Of a stretch of 64,000 nt of DNA, positions 54,934 through 63,764 are shown one piece after another (the first letter of the stretch is position 1; each line of letters opens with the position of its first letter). The position numbers and the translations under genes were made by a program. Below the pieces are notes generated by a model. The model was not told the origin of the DNA. It made no database searches and worked only from the letters and a program-made list of their open reading frames with translations. Source of the DNA: Akkermansia sp. (GTDB taxonomy: Bacteria; Verrucomicrobiota; Verrucomicrobiia; Verrucomicrobiales; Akkermansiaceae); the NCBI GenBank assembly GCA_017521405.1, contig JAFXCP010000005.1, forward strand, positions 1 to 64,000. The letters run 5' to 3'.

Positions 54934-56691
54934 TCAGTATTTCCCTCGGTATCGCTCCACAATGCGTCGGTTGGCATTTTGCATATCGACAATGACCATA
55001 CAATCCAACGTATTGCCAAAATCCTTGTCCACGCCGAAGGATACCATGCGCCCTCCCAGTCGGAGGTATTGGCGCAGCAGTACGGGTATACCTTTACCAT
55101 CCGGTTCCAGTGCGTTCACCAGAGCGGTGAGAGCGCGTACATCCGCCACAGCTGTGGGGAGCAAACGAGCATCCTCAGAGCGCAGCTCCATCTCGAGCGG
55201 CGGATGTTTGGCTGAGATATGGGGCGAGAGTTCTTCCAGCATGCACTGGCTCTTCAGATAGGAGAGCATGAGAGCGCGGGAGGCTTTTGTATAATCTGCC
55301 GATATGCTTACAGTGCCGTACAGGTAGCGATATTGGGGATAACGATTTAGGAAGTGCCCGATGCCCATCCACAAGGTGTCCAGCGCGGCAGGATGCCGTT
55401 GGTAGGCGGCTGTAATAAAGGCTCGGCCCATTTCCACGCCTTGAGACATTTCCTCTATGAAACGAGACCCAAGATTAAAAAACAGGGAGTTATAAATGCC
55501 CTTAGCTCCTTTTTCTCTGGTAATTAAATCCGTGCGCCCCATACGGTATGCCCCAGCCAGTTTCTTTTTAGCCGGGTCCCACATAACGAGGTGGTCATAG
55601 TGGTAGTCATAATCATCCAAATCGCAAGATGTGCCGGAGCCCTCTCCCACAGCTCTGAAGGTGATTTCCCGCTGTACTCCGATTTCGTGTAACATGTGCG
55701 GAATTTGTGCAGCTGTGACACAGTAAACATTTAGACCGGAGCTTTCATGGGCATAAAGTAGTGCTTCTGCCGGTAGCGCCGCCATTTCCTGCGCGAGGGT
55801 TTCCTCATCCTCCTTGGGTTCAATGGGCTTCATCTCGCGCGGTAATTCCTCATTTGTACGGAGGCTGCTGTGCTGCGGGATGTATTGCAGCATCATACTG
55901 CTTAGTCTCAGGAAATCCGAGAGGGCGGTATCAGTTTCGAATCGTGCAATGGCGGAGGGGGTGATGGGCTTGCCGAGCCGAATCGTATGGAGTGTGCGGC
56001 TGTCTCGCTTAATTTCCCGCGCCAAAAGTGCCGCACGATGCTGCTTACAGAGGATGGTAAACAGCTGGAAGAGCAGGCCTGTTCTGCCTGCAATGTGCAT
56101 GGGAACCACTGTGGCACCTGTTTTGCGGATGATTCCGGCGATGTTTGTTTGCCAAGGGTCATCTACAACGCGCCTATCCTGGTGCGAATAGGAAGCCGCA
56201 GAACCACTGGGGAATACTAAAATGCAATGTCCTGCTCTGAGCCATTGCAGAATCTCTCGCATCCCGGCCATATTGGCACGTTTAGCCGCTTCTCCTCCGT
56301 ACACGTCCACCGTGATTTCGTAGGGCTGCATGCCGCGAACACAGCGGAGCCATTCGTTCACCACGATTCGGACATCACTCCGAACTTTCATCGCAATATC
56401 ACCAAACATGAGACCATCCGACATGCCGTGCGGATGATTGCAGACGATGACGCAGGGTCCTTCTTTGGGAATGTTTTCTAACCCACTAAGCTCATATTTA
56501 AGCGGAATGTACTTGCAAGCCAGAGAAAAGAAATTATCCTTTGAGCCTTTGTCCCAGTCCTCTTCAATGTGAGAGTGAGCAACATTGAGCTGGTGGAAGC
56601 CCAAGAATCGTTCCCCCAGATTCAGCAGCCACCCCGGAATCTTACTACCCCAGGAGACTTGCTGGGCTAAATCTGCAATTTTCTTTTTCAT
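54934..56691 (-). CDS. Fused lysophospholipid acyltransferase and GNAT N-acyltransferase (aminolipid synthase-like)
   Basis: 585 residues in two parts. The N-terminal half is a PlsC-like acyltransferase: CVIVCNHPHGMSDGLMFGDI (HxxxxD), FPSGSAASYSHQ, and VVPMHIAGRTGLLFQL. From about 320 it is a GNAT/hemolysin-like OlsB-type N-acyltransferase (FRAVGEGSGTSCDLDDYD, YRMGRTDLI, FIEEMSQGVEMGRAFI). OlsB acylates the amino group of ornithine and OlsA adds the second chain; OlsF fuses them in the opposite order. In Bacteroidetes glycine lipids are made by related GlsB/GlsA. So it may make ornithine or glycine lipids in one protein. Confidence 0.85.
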   Translation of the reverse strand: MKKKIADLAQQVSWGSKIPGWLLNLGERFLGFHQLNVAHSHIEEDWDKGSKDNFFSLACKYIPLKYELSGLENIPKEGPCVIVCNHPHGMSDGLMFGDIAMKVRSDVRIVVNEWLRCVRGMQPYEITVDVYGGEAAKRANMAGMREILQWLRAGHCILVFPSGSAASYSHQDRRVVDDPWQTNIAGIIRKTGATVVPMHIAGRTGLLFQLFTILCKQHRAALLAREIKRDSRTLHTIRLGKPITPSAIARFETDTALSDFLRLSSMMLQYIPQHSSLRTNEELPREMKPIEPKEDEETLAQEMAALPAEALLYAHESSGLNVYCVTAAQIPHMLHEIGVQREITFRAVGEGSGTSCDLDDYDYHYDHLVMWDPAKKKLAGAYRMGRTDLITREKGAKGIYNSLFFNLGSRFIEEMSQGVEMGRAFITAAYQRHPAALDTLWMGIGHFLNRYPQYRYLYGTVSISADYTKASRALMLSYLKSQCMLEELSPHISAKHPPLEMELRSEDARLLPTAVADVRALTALVNALEPDGKGIPVLLRQYLRLGGRMVSFGVDKDFGNTLDCMVIVDMQNANRRIVERYRGKY

Positions 56692-56731
56692 GGTATTATC
56701 CTGCCAGTTGGAAAACGTGCTGTTAACTCAC

Positions 56732-56760
56732 ATGCTAGCACAAAGAGCAGGAGGGGTCAA
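56732..56760 (-). promoter_or_regulatory. Promoter of the aminolipid synthase-like gene
   Basis: On the minus strand TTGACC, 17 bp, TAGCAT preceded by TGC, 40 bp before the ATG at 56691. Confidence 0.55.
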
Positions 56761-56781
56761 TGTCAAAAGGATGCAGAATAG

Positions 56782-57711
56782 TTAATCTTTGTTAGATTTT
56801 TTGGATGAGCTTTTGCTTTCCTTTTCTTCCTGATACACCACCGTGGGATTGATTTTAGGGATAACGTTGATGCTCCTTGCCTTGCGGTGAGTAGCGCGAG
56901 TATGTTCCAGTAACATGGCAAGGCGCTCCATCTGTCCCTTGATGTCGTATACCTGCATGAGTACTTCTGTGCCGTTTTCAAGAGTGATGATGATTTTCCA
57001 TTCCTTGGGACGGAAAATTTCCTGAATGGCAGGGATTTCTATCAGGCTGTATAAATTAGCCGCAGCTACCAGTTCTACAATAGGGCGGCGCTGTTTTTCG
57101 CCGATAATGGCTCCGGCCTCAAAACGTTCGACATCGTCCGCTTGCAAGTACCACACCGGCACCCCCATAAAGTCGCGGTGGTATTCCTCTCTTACCGGGA
57201 AGAGTACCCCTTGCGGATCCATGAAGAGCCGTTGGCGATTGCCGGTATCTGCACCGCTTTCCATTTCAACATACGCAATGGGTATACGTTCTGTTACTTC
57301 AATGAATAGCGTTTCCGGAAGCTCTGCCCGGATATGAGCCGCTTCGATGCAGGGATGCTTGAGCAGAGTATTCTCCATTCCTGCGGCATCCAATGTAGCC
57401 ATATTGACGGAATCTTTCAATCCCAGTAGCTGCATTGCTTGGCTTTTGCTGATGAGCTTGTGGCGGGATTCGTAAGAAATATGGTCGATGCTGAGGCTGT
57501 AAGCCTTTTCCACTGCCAGCATAATGGCATATCCGGTCCCGGCAGCTATGGCGAGAGAGATTAGGAGTATAAGAACCCAGCGCTTTAGCCTGCGCCATCC
57601 GCGGCGCAGGGCTAATATGCTGAACAGTCGCTCTTTGAGGGAGAGCCCCCCCTCCAAGGTTCGGATGTTTTGTCCGGATGTATGAGAGCGCCGTCTGTTC
57701 TTGTTGCTCAT
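56782..57711 (-). CDS. ftsQ: Cell division protein FtsQ/DivIB-like
   Basis: 309 residues. A basic cytoplasmic N-terminus, one membrane helix (about 44-68, WVLILLISLAIAAGTGYAIML) and a POTRA domain (SIDHISYESRHKLISKSQAMQLLGL) are the FtsQ layout. The beta domain follows (ELPETLFIEVTERIPIAYVEM, RQRLFMDPQGVLFPV). FtsQ links the divisome parts FtsL/FtsB to FtsA and MurG. The C-terminus is Lys/Ser-rich. It follows ddl by 21 bp, in the dcw order murC/B-ddl-ftsQ. ftsA and ftsZ are not directly after it; the next gene downstream is an unrelated acyltransferase. Confidence 0.85.
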   Translation of the reverse strand: MSNKNRRRSHTSGQNIRTLEGGLSLKERLFSILALRRGWRRLKRWVLILLISLAIAAGTGYAIMLAVEKAYSLSIDHISYESRHKLISKSQAMQLLGLKDSVNMATLDAAGMENTLLKHPCIEAAHIRAELPETLFIEVTERIPIAYVEMESGADTGNRQRLFMDPQGVLFPVREEYHRDFMGVPVWYLQADDVERFEAGAIIGEKQRRPIVELVAAANLYSLIEIPAIQEIFRPKEWKIIITLENGTEVLMQVYDIKGQMERLAMLLEHTRATHRKARSINVIPKINPTVVYQEEKESKSSSKKSNKD

Positions 57712-57732
57712 GAAATGGGTGGGCTCCTTTTT

Positions 57733-58653
57733 TTAGCGGGGCTGGTTCAGGGATACCTCCGCAATGCGGGTGCAGAGTTCACCATACGAAATGCCGGCGG
57801 CCTTGGCCGCTTTCGGGAAAAGGGAGGAGCCCGTCATCCCCGGAATTGTATTGATTTCCAATACATAAGGGGCTCCATCATCCGTGAGCAGTACATCGAC
57901 ACGCCCGTACACTTCAACCTGAAGAGCTTTATATGCAGCTACTGCAGCGGCTTGCACGGCTTTTGTTTCTTCCGGAGTGATGTCTGCCGGGCAAATGTAG
58001 TCGGAGCCGACGCCGCCGTATAGAGAGGGATATTTGTTGTTTTTATCGTAAAAACCGCTGCGGGGACAGATGTGAACCACGGGCAGGGCCTCCCCATTGA
58101 AGATGGCAACGGTAAGCTCCTTTCCTTTAATAAATTCCTCTACGAGGATTTCCTTTCCGTATTGAGCCGCTTCCTGCACGGCTGCCGGAAGTTGAGTTTC
58201 CTCGGTCACAATGTGTACACCCACGGAGGAACCTTCACATGGAGGCTTGATGACACAGGGAACCCCCATGGCCGGAAGCTGCCCTGCGGTAATTGTTTCG
58301 CTGCGTGGAGTGGGAACTCCGGCTGCCAAAAAAGCCTTTTTAGAAAGAACCTTATCAAAGCTAACTCGGCTGGAGGCGGAGCCGGCCCCGGTGTAGGGTA
58401 TGCCCAGTTCTTCCAAATAGGCTTGGAGGCCGCCATCCTCCCCATAGGTGCCGTGGATAATGTTGTAGCAAAGCTCGGTTCCTTCCGGGATGACCGGGCG
58501 TTCGGAATCCACCACTACGGGGGTTACGGCAGTGAAGCCTTCTTCCCGCAGTGCCTCCAGTACTGCCTGTCCGGATACGAGGGATACTTCGCGCTCAGAG
58601 CCGGGGCCACCCATCAGTAGGGCTATTTTTGTATCTTTAGAAAGTTTTTTCAT
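57733..58653 (-). CDS. ddl: D-alanine-D-alanine ligase
   Basis: ATP-grasp enzyme making D-Ala-D-Ala for wall precursors. 306 residues, with motifs MGGPGSEREVSLVSG, NIIHGTYGEDG, PCVIKPPCEGSSVGVHIV (ATP), EEFIKGKELTVAIFNGE, YEVYGRVDVLLTDDG-like and LEINTIPGMTGSSLFPKAA. A Tyr versus Phe in the omega-loop that separates D-Ala from D-Lac specificity reads KNNKYPSLYGGVGSD, with Tyr kept, so D-Ala ligation and vancomycin sensitivity of stems are expected. It follows murCB by 18 bp. Confidence 0.95.
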   Translation of the reverse strand: MKKLSKDTKIALLMGGPGSEREVSLVSGQAVLEALREEGFTAVTPVVVDSERPVIPEGTELCYNIIHGTYGEDGGLQAYLEELGIPYTGAGSASSRVSFDKVLSKKAFLAAGVPTPRSETITAGQLPAMGVPCVIKPPCEGSSVGVHIVTEETQLPAAVQEAAQYGKEILVEEFIKGKELTVAIFNGEALPVVHICPRSGFYDKNNKYPSLYGGVGSDYICPADITPEETKAVQAAAVAAYKALQVEVYGRVDVLLTDDGAPYVLEINTIPGMTGSSLFPKAAKAAGISYGELCTRIAEVSLNQPR

Positions 58654-58671
58654 TGTTTTAAAGGTTAAAAA

Positions 58672-60975
58672 TCAGAATTCGGCTTCGCGGTCGCCCATTA
58701 CCTGAACTTCGGATTTCAGGGTAATACCGCGCTCCTGACTGGCCGTGCGGCGGATGAGGTCAATAAGTTCTGTTACATCCGTAGCTTTTGCATTACCGGT
58801 ATTGATGATAAAGTTGGCATGGACTGTGGATACTTGCGCCCCGCCAATGGAAGCGCCTTTTAAGCCTAATTCTTCAATCAATTTTCCGGCAGGGATGCTA
58901 TCCGGGTTTTTAAACGTGCAGCCGGCACTCGGCTCCAGAGGTTGCGTATCCTTGCGGCGAGTACGGTAAGATTCCATGGTGGCCTCGATGGCGGCGGAAT
59001 CCGCCCCGGTTGAGCCGGAGAAGGAGGCTTGGAGAACCATATTGTTTTCGAACTCGGGAATGCTGCGGTATCTTGCCTGCTGCATGGCATCTTTGTTAAA
59101 GCTCACGAGGTCGCCGTCCTCATTCAGGGCTTGGGCTTCGCGGAATACCTGCCACATATCTCCCCCCATGCAGCCGGCGTTCATCCGCAAACTGCCGCCT
59201 ACACAACCGGGGATTCCATCCATCCATTCAAAGCCGGAAATACCGTTTTTCGCGGCAAAAGCCGCAAGTTTCTTGAGTTTTACTGCAGCTCCTGCCACAA
59301 TGGTGTTTTCCCGGAGTTCGATAGTATCGAAAATGCCGCCGGTCGGGTGAATTACGGCACCGCGAATGCCGCCTTCCCGTACAATGAGATTGGAACCTCT
59401 TCCTACGATGTGGACGGGGATGTTTCGCTCCTTAAAGAAATTTACAACGGCTTGCATGCCTTCAATAGTATCCGGCTCCAGCCAATACTGTGCAACACCG
59501 CCCACTCCAAGCGTGGTGTGTTTCTTCATCGGTTCGTACAGGCGGCAGGGGAAATCTGCACGGCATTCTTGCTTCATCTCTGTAAGTAAGCGCAAATCCT
59601 CCGCTATGCGTTTCCCTGTTTCGTGTACGTTTCCTGCCCCAAGCGTAATGAAGAGGTCGCCCGGGCGGAGCTGGTTGCCTACCACATAGTGAGCTTTACT
59701 CAAGTCGGGAAGGAAGTTCGCATCCACCGGAGCGTTTTCCAGTACGGCGTCCACAATGGTTTGCCCGGTAATACCGGGAATGGGAGGCTCGCTGGCGGGG
59801 TATACGTCCGCCACATAGAGTTTGTCCACGTTTTTCAATACTCGGCCAAAATCGTTGCGAAGAAGTTTTGTGCGCGTGTACCGATGCGGCTGGAAGAGGA
59901 CAATCAGGCGTTCCGGCTTCAGGCTCCGGGCAGTTTGCAGTGTGGCGTCAATTTCCGTGGGATGGTGCCCATAGTCATCCACAATGCGGTAATCGCGGGA
60001 GAGATACTTCGTTTCAAAGCGGCGCCGGGCACCGGCAAAGGAGGATAACCCGCGTGCTATGCTGGCAAAATCGCACCCCATTTCAATAGCTGCTGCTGTG
60101 GCTGCCAGAGAATTGAGTACATTGTGTTTGCCGGGAATGCCCAGTTCTACCCGTCCAAGGGGTTCTCCTTTGTGGCATATGGTGTAGAGCGTACGCCCTC
60201 GTTTAATGGTCAGGTCGGAGATGGTGTAGTCCGCATCTTCCCAGCCATAGGAAATAGTATTCGGATACCGAGAGCAAACATCGTGTGCGCCGGCGTCGCT
60301 CTTGCAGTAGAAGATGGTCCCGCGTGTTTGGCGGCAAAGTGTATGGAATACTTCCTTAATGTGGTCCAAATCGCGGTAGAAATCGAGGTGTTCGGCCTCG
60401 ATGTTGAGGATGATGCTGTGTTCCGGCAGATAGTTTACGAGGGTTCCATCGGACTCATCGCCCTCGGCAATAAGGTATTCGCTATCCTCTGTCCAGTGGG
60501 CATTAGCGCCTAACACGGGTATTTCTGCACCAACATAGTGGCAGGGGCGAAGCCGCCCTTCCCGAAGCAGGTGTGCCGTCATGGATGAGGTTGTGGTTTT
60601 GCCGTGTGTGCCTGCCACCACAACGCCTTTCTTGTTATTCAAAATAGCAGCCAGACACTCAGCACGGCGCAGGCAAAGGCTACCCAGCTTGCGAGCTGCA
60701 TGCAGTGCAACGTTATCCTCGCGAATTGCACTGGAATAGATAACAATTTCTGCATCCTGTACCGCATCCGGACTATGCGGGCAGGAGAAAGCAAGCCCGG
60801 CTTGTTGAAGTCGCTCTGTCTCCAGGCTTGTCACACGGTCACAACCGCTCACACGGTGTCCCATTTCTAAAAGCATGCGGGCAAGGCCGCTCATGCCGGC
60901 TCCTGCCACGCCAATCAGATGAATTCGAACGGGATGTTCCCGATCCAGTAGCCGTTTGCGTAACTGTTCAATCAT
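58672..60975 (-). CDS. murCB: MurC-MurB fusion (UDP-MurNAc-L-alanine ligase and UDP-MurNAc reductase)
   Basis: 767 residues. Residues 1-465 are MurC: HLIGVAGAGMSGLARML, VVAGTHGKTTTSSMTAHLL (ATP site), YLIAEGDESDGTLVNYLP and VDDYGHHPTEIDATLQTAR. Residues about 475-767 are MurB: LGVGGVAQYWLEPDTIEG, IVGRGSNLIVREGGI (FAD), AGAAVKLKKLAAFAAK, NAGCMGG, and SAGCTFKNP with the active-site Cys (type II-like). The two enzymes act on each side of UDP-MurNAc; their fusion may channel it. A promoter with perfect TATAAT lies 13 bp upstream. Confidence 0.95.
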   Translation of the reverse strand: MIEQLRKRLLDREHPVRIHLIGVAGAGMSGLARMLLEMGHRVSGCDRVTSLETERLQQAGLAFSCPHSPDAVQDAEIVIYSSAIREDNVALHAARKLGSLCLRRAECLAAILNNKKGVVVAGTHGKTTTSSMTAHLLREGRLRPCHYVGAEIPVLGANAHWTEDSEYLIAEGDESDGTLVNYLPEHSIILNIEAEHLDFYRDLDHIKEVFHTLCRQTRGTIFYCKSDAGAHDVCSRYPNTISYGWEDADYTISDLTIKRGRTLYTICHKGEPLGRVELGIPGKHNVLNSLAATAAAIEMGCDFASIARGLSSFAGARRRFETKYLSRDYRIVDDYGHHPTEIDATLQTARSLKPERLIVLFQPHRYTRTKLLRNDFGRVLKNVDKLYVADVYPASEPPIPGITGQTIVDAVLENAPVDANFLPDLSKAHYVVGNQLRPGDLFITLGAGNVHETGKRIAEDLRLLTEMKQECRADFPCRLYEPMKKHTTLGVGGVAQYWLEPDTIEGMQAVVNFFKERNIPVHIVGRGSNLIVREGGIRGAVIHPTGGIFDTIELRENTIVAGAAVKLKKLAAFAAKNGISGFEWMDGIPGCVGGSLRMNAGCMGGDMWQVFREAQALNEDGDLVSFNKDAMQQARYRSIPEFENNMVLQASFSGSTGADSAAIEATMESYRTRRKDTQPLEPSAGCTFKNPDSIPAGKLIEELGLKGASIGGAQVSTVHANFIINTGNAKATDVTELIDLIRRTASQERGITLKSEVQVMGDREAEF

Positions 60976-60988
60976 AGCACCGCGCGTT

Positions 60989-61016
60989 ATTATATATCAT
61001 TTTGAGGCACAAGCAA
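60989..61016 (-). promoter_or_regulatory. Promoter of the murCB-ddl-ftsQ operon
   Basis: On the minus strand TTGCTT, 16 bp, TATAAT, 13 bp before the murCB ATG. Confidence 0.7.
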
Positions 61017-61040
61017 GGCAAATATCAATCCGAAGGGGAC

Positions 61041-61071
61041 AAAAAAGCCACCTGCTTAACGCAAGTGGCTT
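61041..61071 (-). terminator. Rho-independent terminator of the GT4-GH57 pair
   Basis: On the minus strand AAGCCAC and GTGGCTT with an inner TGC/GCA pair, followed by TTTTTT; it is 28 bp past the GH57 stop. Confidence 0.88.
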
Positions 61072-61098
61072 ATGAGGAAAAGATGGGATGAGCCGCAG

Positions 61099-62283
61099 CT
61101 AGGCAAGATGGGTAAGCCCGGCTTTATGCACAAGCTCTGCTTCCTGTTTGACGCGTACCTGCAAATCCGCCAACGCATTCATGTAGTAGATGTAGGCATC
61201 GTACGGAGAGGGGTAGGGGGTAAAACCATTGGTTTTTTCCATGTAGTGGAAATGGTCTGCACTTTGTAGTTTTCTCCAAACGTGAATCATATCGCGATCT
61301 TCGCTGGCTTTCACAGCAGCTTCCAAATCGTAAATCTTTTTGATGGCTTCCTGCTGCATCACGTTGCCATTCCACATGGTTGTGGTGCCAAAGGTAGAGC
61401 ATGTGACGGGGTTCGGACAATCCACGGTTCCGGTGGAAGGGAAAAGCCGCACTGCTTCACCGGGGGTAACGAACACATTATCCTCAAAAAGAGCAGCGGT
61501 AATCATGGTGCGCCAGAATTCAAATACGCCCGTAGTGTCCGCTTGGCGTTCTCCCAGCGTTTCATAATCCATGGATATGTTGACCACTTGGCCGCTTTGC
61601 TGGGTTAACCAATCCGCAAAGGTGTATGGAGAAAGTGGATATTCGCTCCAGGAGGGATCCACACGGCGGTTTGCCAAATCGTTGGAAAGATGCCTATTGC
61701 GAATAAGCGTTTTCGTCTTTGCAATTAACGGGGCGCACTGTAAATCATTGGTGTGTCGGTTGGACATCATGCGGCTGTTGCCATCCGCCATAATGCCTTC
61801 GAATCCCATATTGTAGGCTTGTGCGGCAATGGCGTTGGAGTAAAGCATGCCGGTATTCCACAGCACTGTGGGGCGTTGCTGGAAGAGTTGCTCAATCAGG
61901 TCGCAGTGTTCCTGTACTTGCTCTGCAAATTCTTCCGGGGAATATAGAGATGCCAAAGATGCGTAGTAAGGCATGGCTAAAAACTCCACGCAGCCGGTTT
62001 CCGCCAGTTCCTGAAAGGAATGTATAAGGTCGGGACGATGGTAATGTGCCTGCTCCAGAATGACGCCGGAAATGGCGTAGGCCAGCTTGAACTTTCCGTC
62101 GGAAAGCTCAATCAGTTGTTTTACCATTCGGTTGGCCGGCAAATAGCAGCGTTCCGCCACCTCGCTGAGCATCCGCCCATTAAGAGCATCATCCTCGTAG
62201 AAGGCGTGTTCCCCAATTTTGAAAAAATCGTAGGGAATCAGCCGATTCGGCTGGTGAGCATGGAAGGTGAAAGAAAGATTCAT
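61099..62283 (-). CDS. GH57-family alpha-amylase-like protein with missing nucleophile
   Basis: 394 residues. GH57 marks are FTFHAHQPNRLIPY (HxHQP, motif 1), FKLAYAISGVILEQ, and NISMDYETLGER (acid/base Asp). The nucleophile motif, usually a Glu in RNTEL.Y, reads VLWNTGMLYSNAIA: Gly145 stands in its place. The codons confirm it. The Bacteroides type of GH57 with this layout pairs with a GT4 synthase, and this gene lies 24 bp after such a GT4. If Gly145 is truly the nucleophile position, no glycoside hydrolysis is expected; a role in glucan binding or regulation is possible. Confidence 0.87.
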   Translation of the reverse strand: MNLSFTFHAHQPNRLIPYDFFKIGEHAFYEDDALNGRMLSEVAERCYLPANRMVKQLIELSDGKFKLAYAISGVILEQAHYHRPDLIHSFQELAETGCVEFLAMPYYASLASLYSPEEFAEQVQEHCDLIEQLFQQRPTVLWNTGMLYSNAIAAQAYNMGFEGIMADGNSRMMSNRHTNDLQCAPLIAKTKTLIRNRHLSNDLANRRVDPSWSEYPLSPYTFADWLTQQSGQVVNISMDYETLGERQADTTGVFEFWRTMITAALFEDNVFVTPGEAVRLFPSTGTVDCPNPVTCSTFGTTTMWNGNVMQQEAIKKIYDLEAAVKASEDRDMIHVWRKLQSADHFHYMEKTNGFTPYPSPYDAYIYYMNALADLQVRVKQEAELVHKAGLTHLA

Positions 62284-62307
62284 AACATTTTTTTTGTTCT
62301 GATTTTT

Positions 62308-63606
62308 TTACCAGCCCAACACATGGTGGTAGACTTTCAGCATCTTATCCGCTGCGGTATCCCAGTTCGAGTTCTTGATATCCTGTGCACTTTGCTCTGC
62401 CACCCGCTTGTAGAGTTCGTCATCCGTGATGAGGTCGACGATGTGCTTTGCCATCATATTCACATCCCAGAAATCGGCTTTTAAGGCACCTTTCATCACC
62501 TCTGCCACGCCACTTTGCTTGGAAATGACGGCGGGAATGTTAAACTGTGCAGCTTCAAGTGCAGAAAGCCCGAAAGGCTCGGATACGGACGGCATGCAAT
62601 ATACGTCCGTCATGGAGAGTAATTCGTTTACTTTCTGTTTGTTCAGGAATCCGGTAAAGTGGAATTTATCCCCTACGCCGTGGAAGGCTCCTGTTTCAAT
62701 CAGCTGGCGGAGTTTTTCTCCTGTGCCGGCCATTACAAAGCGTACGTTATCCGTTTGCTCCAGCACGCGAGCCGCAATTTGAAGGAAGAATTCCGGCCCT
62801 TTTTGGGCAGTGAGACGCCCCAAGAAAAGGACTAGCTTTTCCGGGAATTTCTTCTTGCTATGGAATACATGCACCGGGTCGGCTCCATTGTGAACCGGGA
62901 AAATCTTGGCGGGATCGATGCCATAGTGCCCGGCAGCTACTGTGCCTGTGTATTTGGACACAGGAATAACAGCATCTGCTTGTTCCATGCCGTATTTTTC
63001 GATGTCGTAAATCCACCCTCTGGCATCAGCCCCGGCGCGGTCGAATTGAGAAGCATGCAGATGCACCACAAGCGGCTTGCCGGTAACTTTTTTCACCTCC
63101 ACGCCGGCCAGGTAAGTCATCCAGTCATGAGCATGTACTACATCAAAATCGTACTTGCGCGCCATGACGGCACAGATTTTGGAGAACTCAATAACCTTGC
63201 GGGCAAGGTCTCCGGCATACAAATCCTCCTTCCCGGTAAATAGCTCCAAATCCGCTTTGTGAATGCGGGAAAAAAGAAGTTTTCCCTCTCGCGTCAGAGT
63301 GATGTTGCCGGGGGTTCCCTCTTCGCATGCATAGGGGTCGAGATTGATAGGCGCTTTGCCCACAACGGTAAAGCTTTCGTAGGTGTATCCCTCCTCGAGA
63401 GTCTCCATTTGCTCGTGGCGTAGAGTGTTAACGCCTGTTAGCTCAAATCCGTCGTAACGTGCCTCCGGCGCCGCCTTGGGAACTATGACGGAGAGATCTA
63501 CCTTGCCGGAGAGGGCTTTGGCAATGCCCATGCAAGCAACCCCCAATCCGCCGTTAATTAACGGCGGAAACTCCCACCCTAATTTCAGAACTTTAATTTT
63601 CCTCAT
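62308..63606 (-). CDS. GT4/GT5-type glycogen synthase-like glycosyltransferase
   Basis: 432 residues with the GT-B fold: LKLGWEFPPLINGGLGVACMG (GGLG sugar-nucleotide loop), VVHAHDWMTYLAG, VVHLHASQFDR, FLGRLTAQKGPEFFLQI, and EPFGLSALEA with the two catalytic Glu. It resembles Bacteroides glycogen synthases that pair with a GH57 gene, as here. It should use ADP- or UDP-glucose to extend an alpha-glucan. The GH57 product next to it is probably a partner. Upstream there is a 158-bp gap without a clear promoter. Confidence 0.88.
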   Translation of the reverse strand: MRKIKVLKLGWEFPPLINGGLGVACMGIAKALSGKVDLSVIVPKAAPEARYDGFELTGVNTLRHEQMETLEEGYTYESFTVVGKAPINLDPYACEEGTPGNITLTREGKLLFSRIHKADLELFTGKEDLYAGDLARKVIEFSKICAVMARKYDFDVVHAHDWMTYLAGVEVKKVTGKPLVVHLHASQFDRAGADARGWIYDIEKYGMEQADAVIPVSKYTGTVAAGHYGIDPAKIFPVHNGADPVHVFHSKKKFPEKLVLFLGRLTAQKGPEFFLQIAARVLEQTDNVRFVMAGTGEKLRQLIETGAFHGVGDKFHFTGFLNKQKVNELLSMTDVYCMPSVSEPFGLSALEAAQFNIPAVISKQSGVAEVMKGALKADFWDVNMMAKHIVDLITDDELYKRVAEQSAQDIKNSNWDTAADKMLKVYHHVLGW

Positions 63607-63764
63607 ACTCTCTCTTATCTATATTCTTAGATGCGTGGCAGGCTTTTTTGTTCATTTACGGAGAAATTAATTTACACCCCCCGCATTTATCAGTGGGTAA
63701 TAAAACGAGACGCATGCTTGAGGCATACTCGGATGGGCGTGTTGCACGCAGGGGGGGTAGAAAA

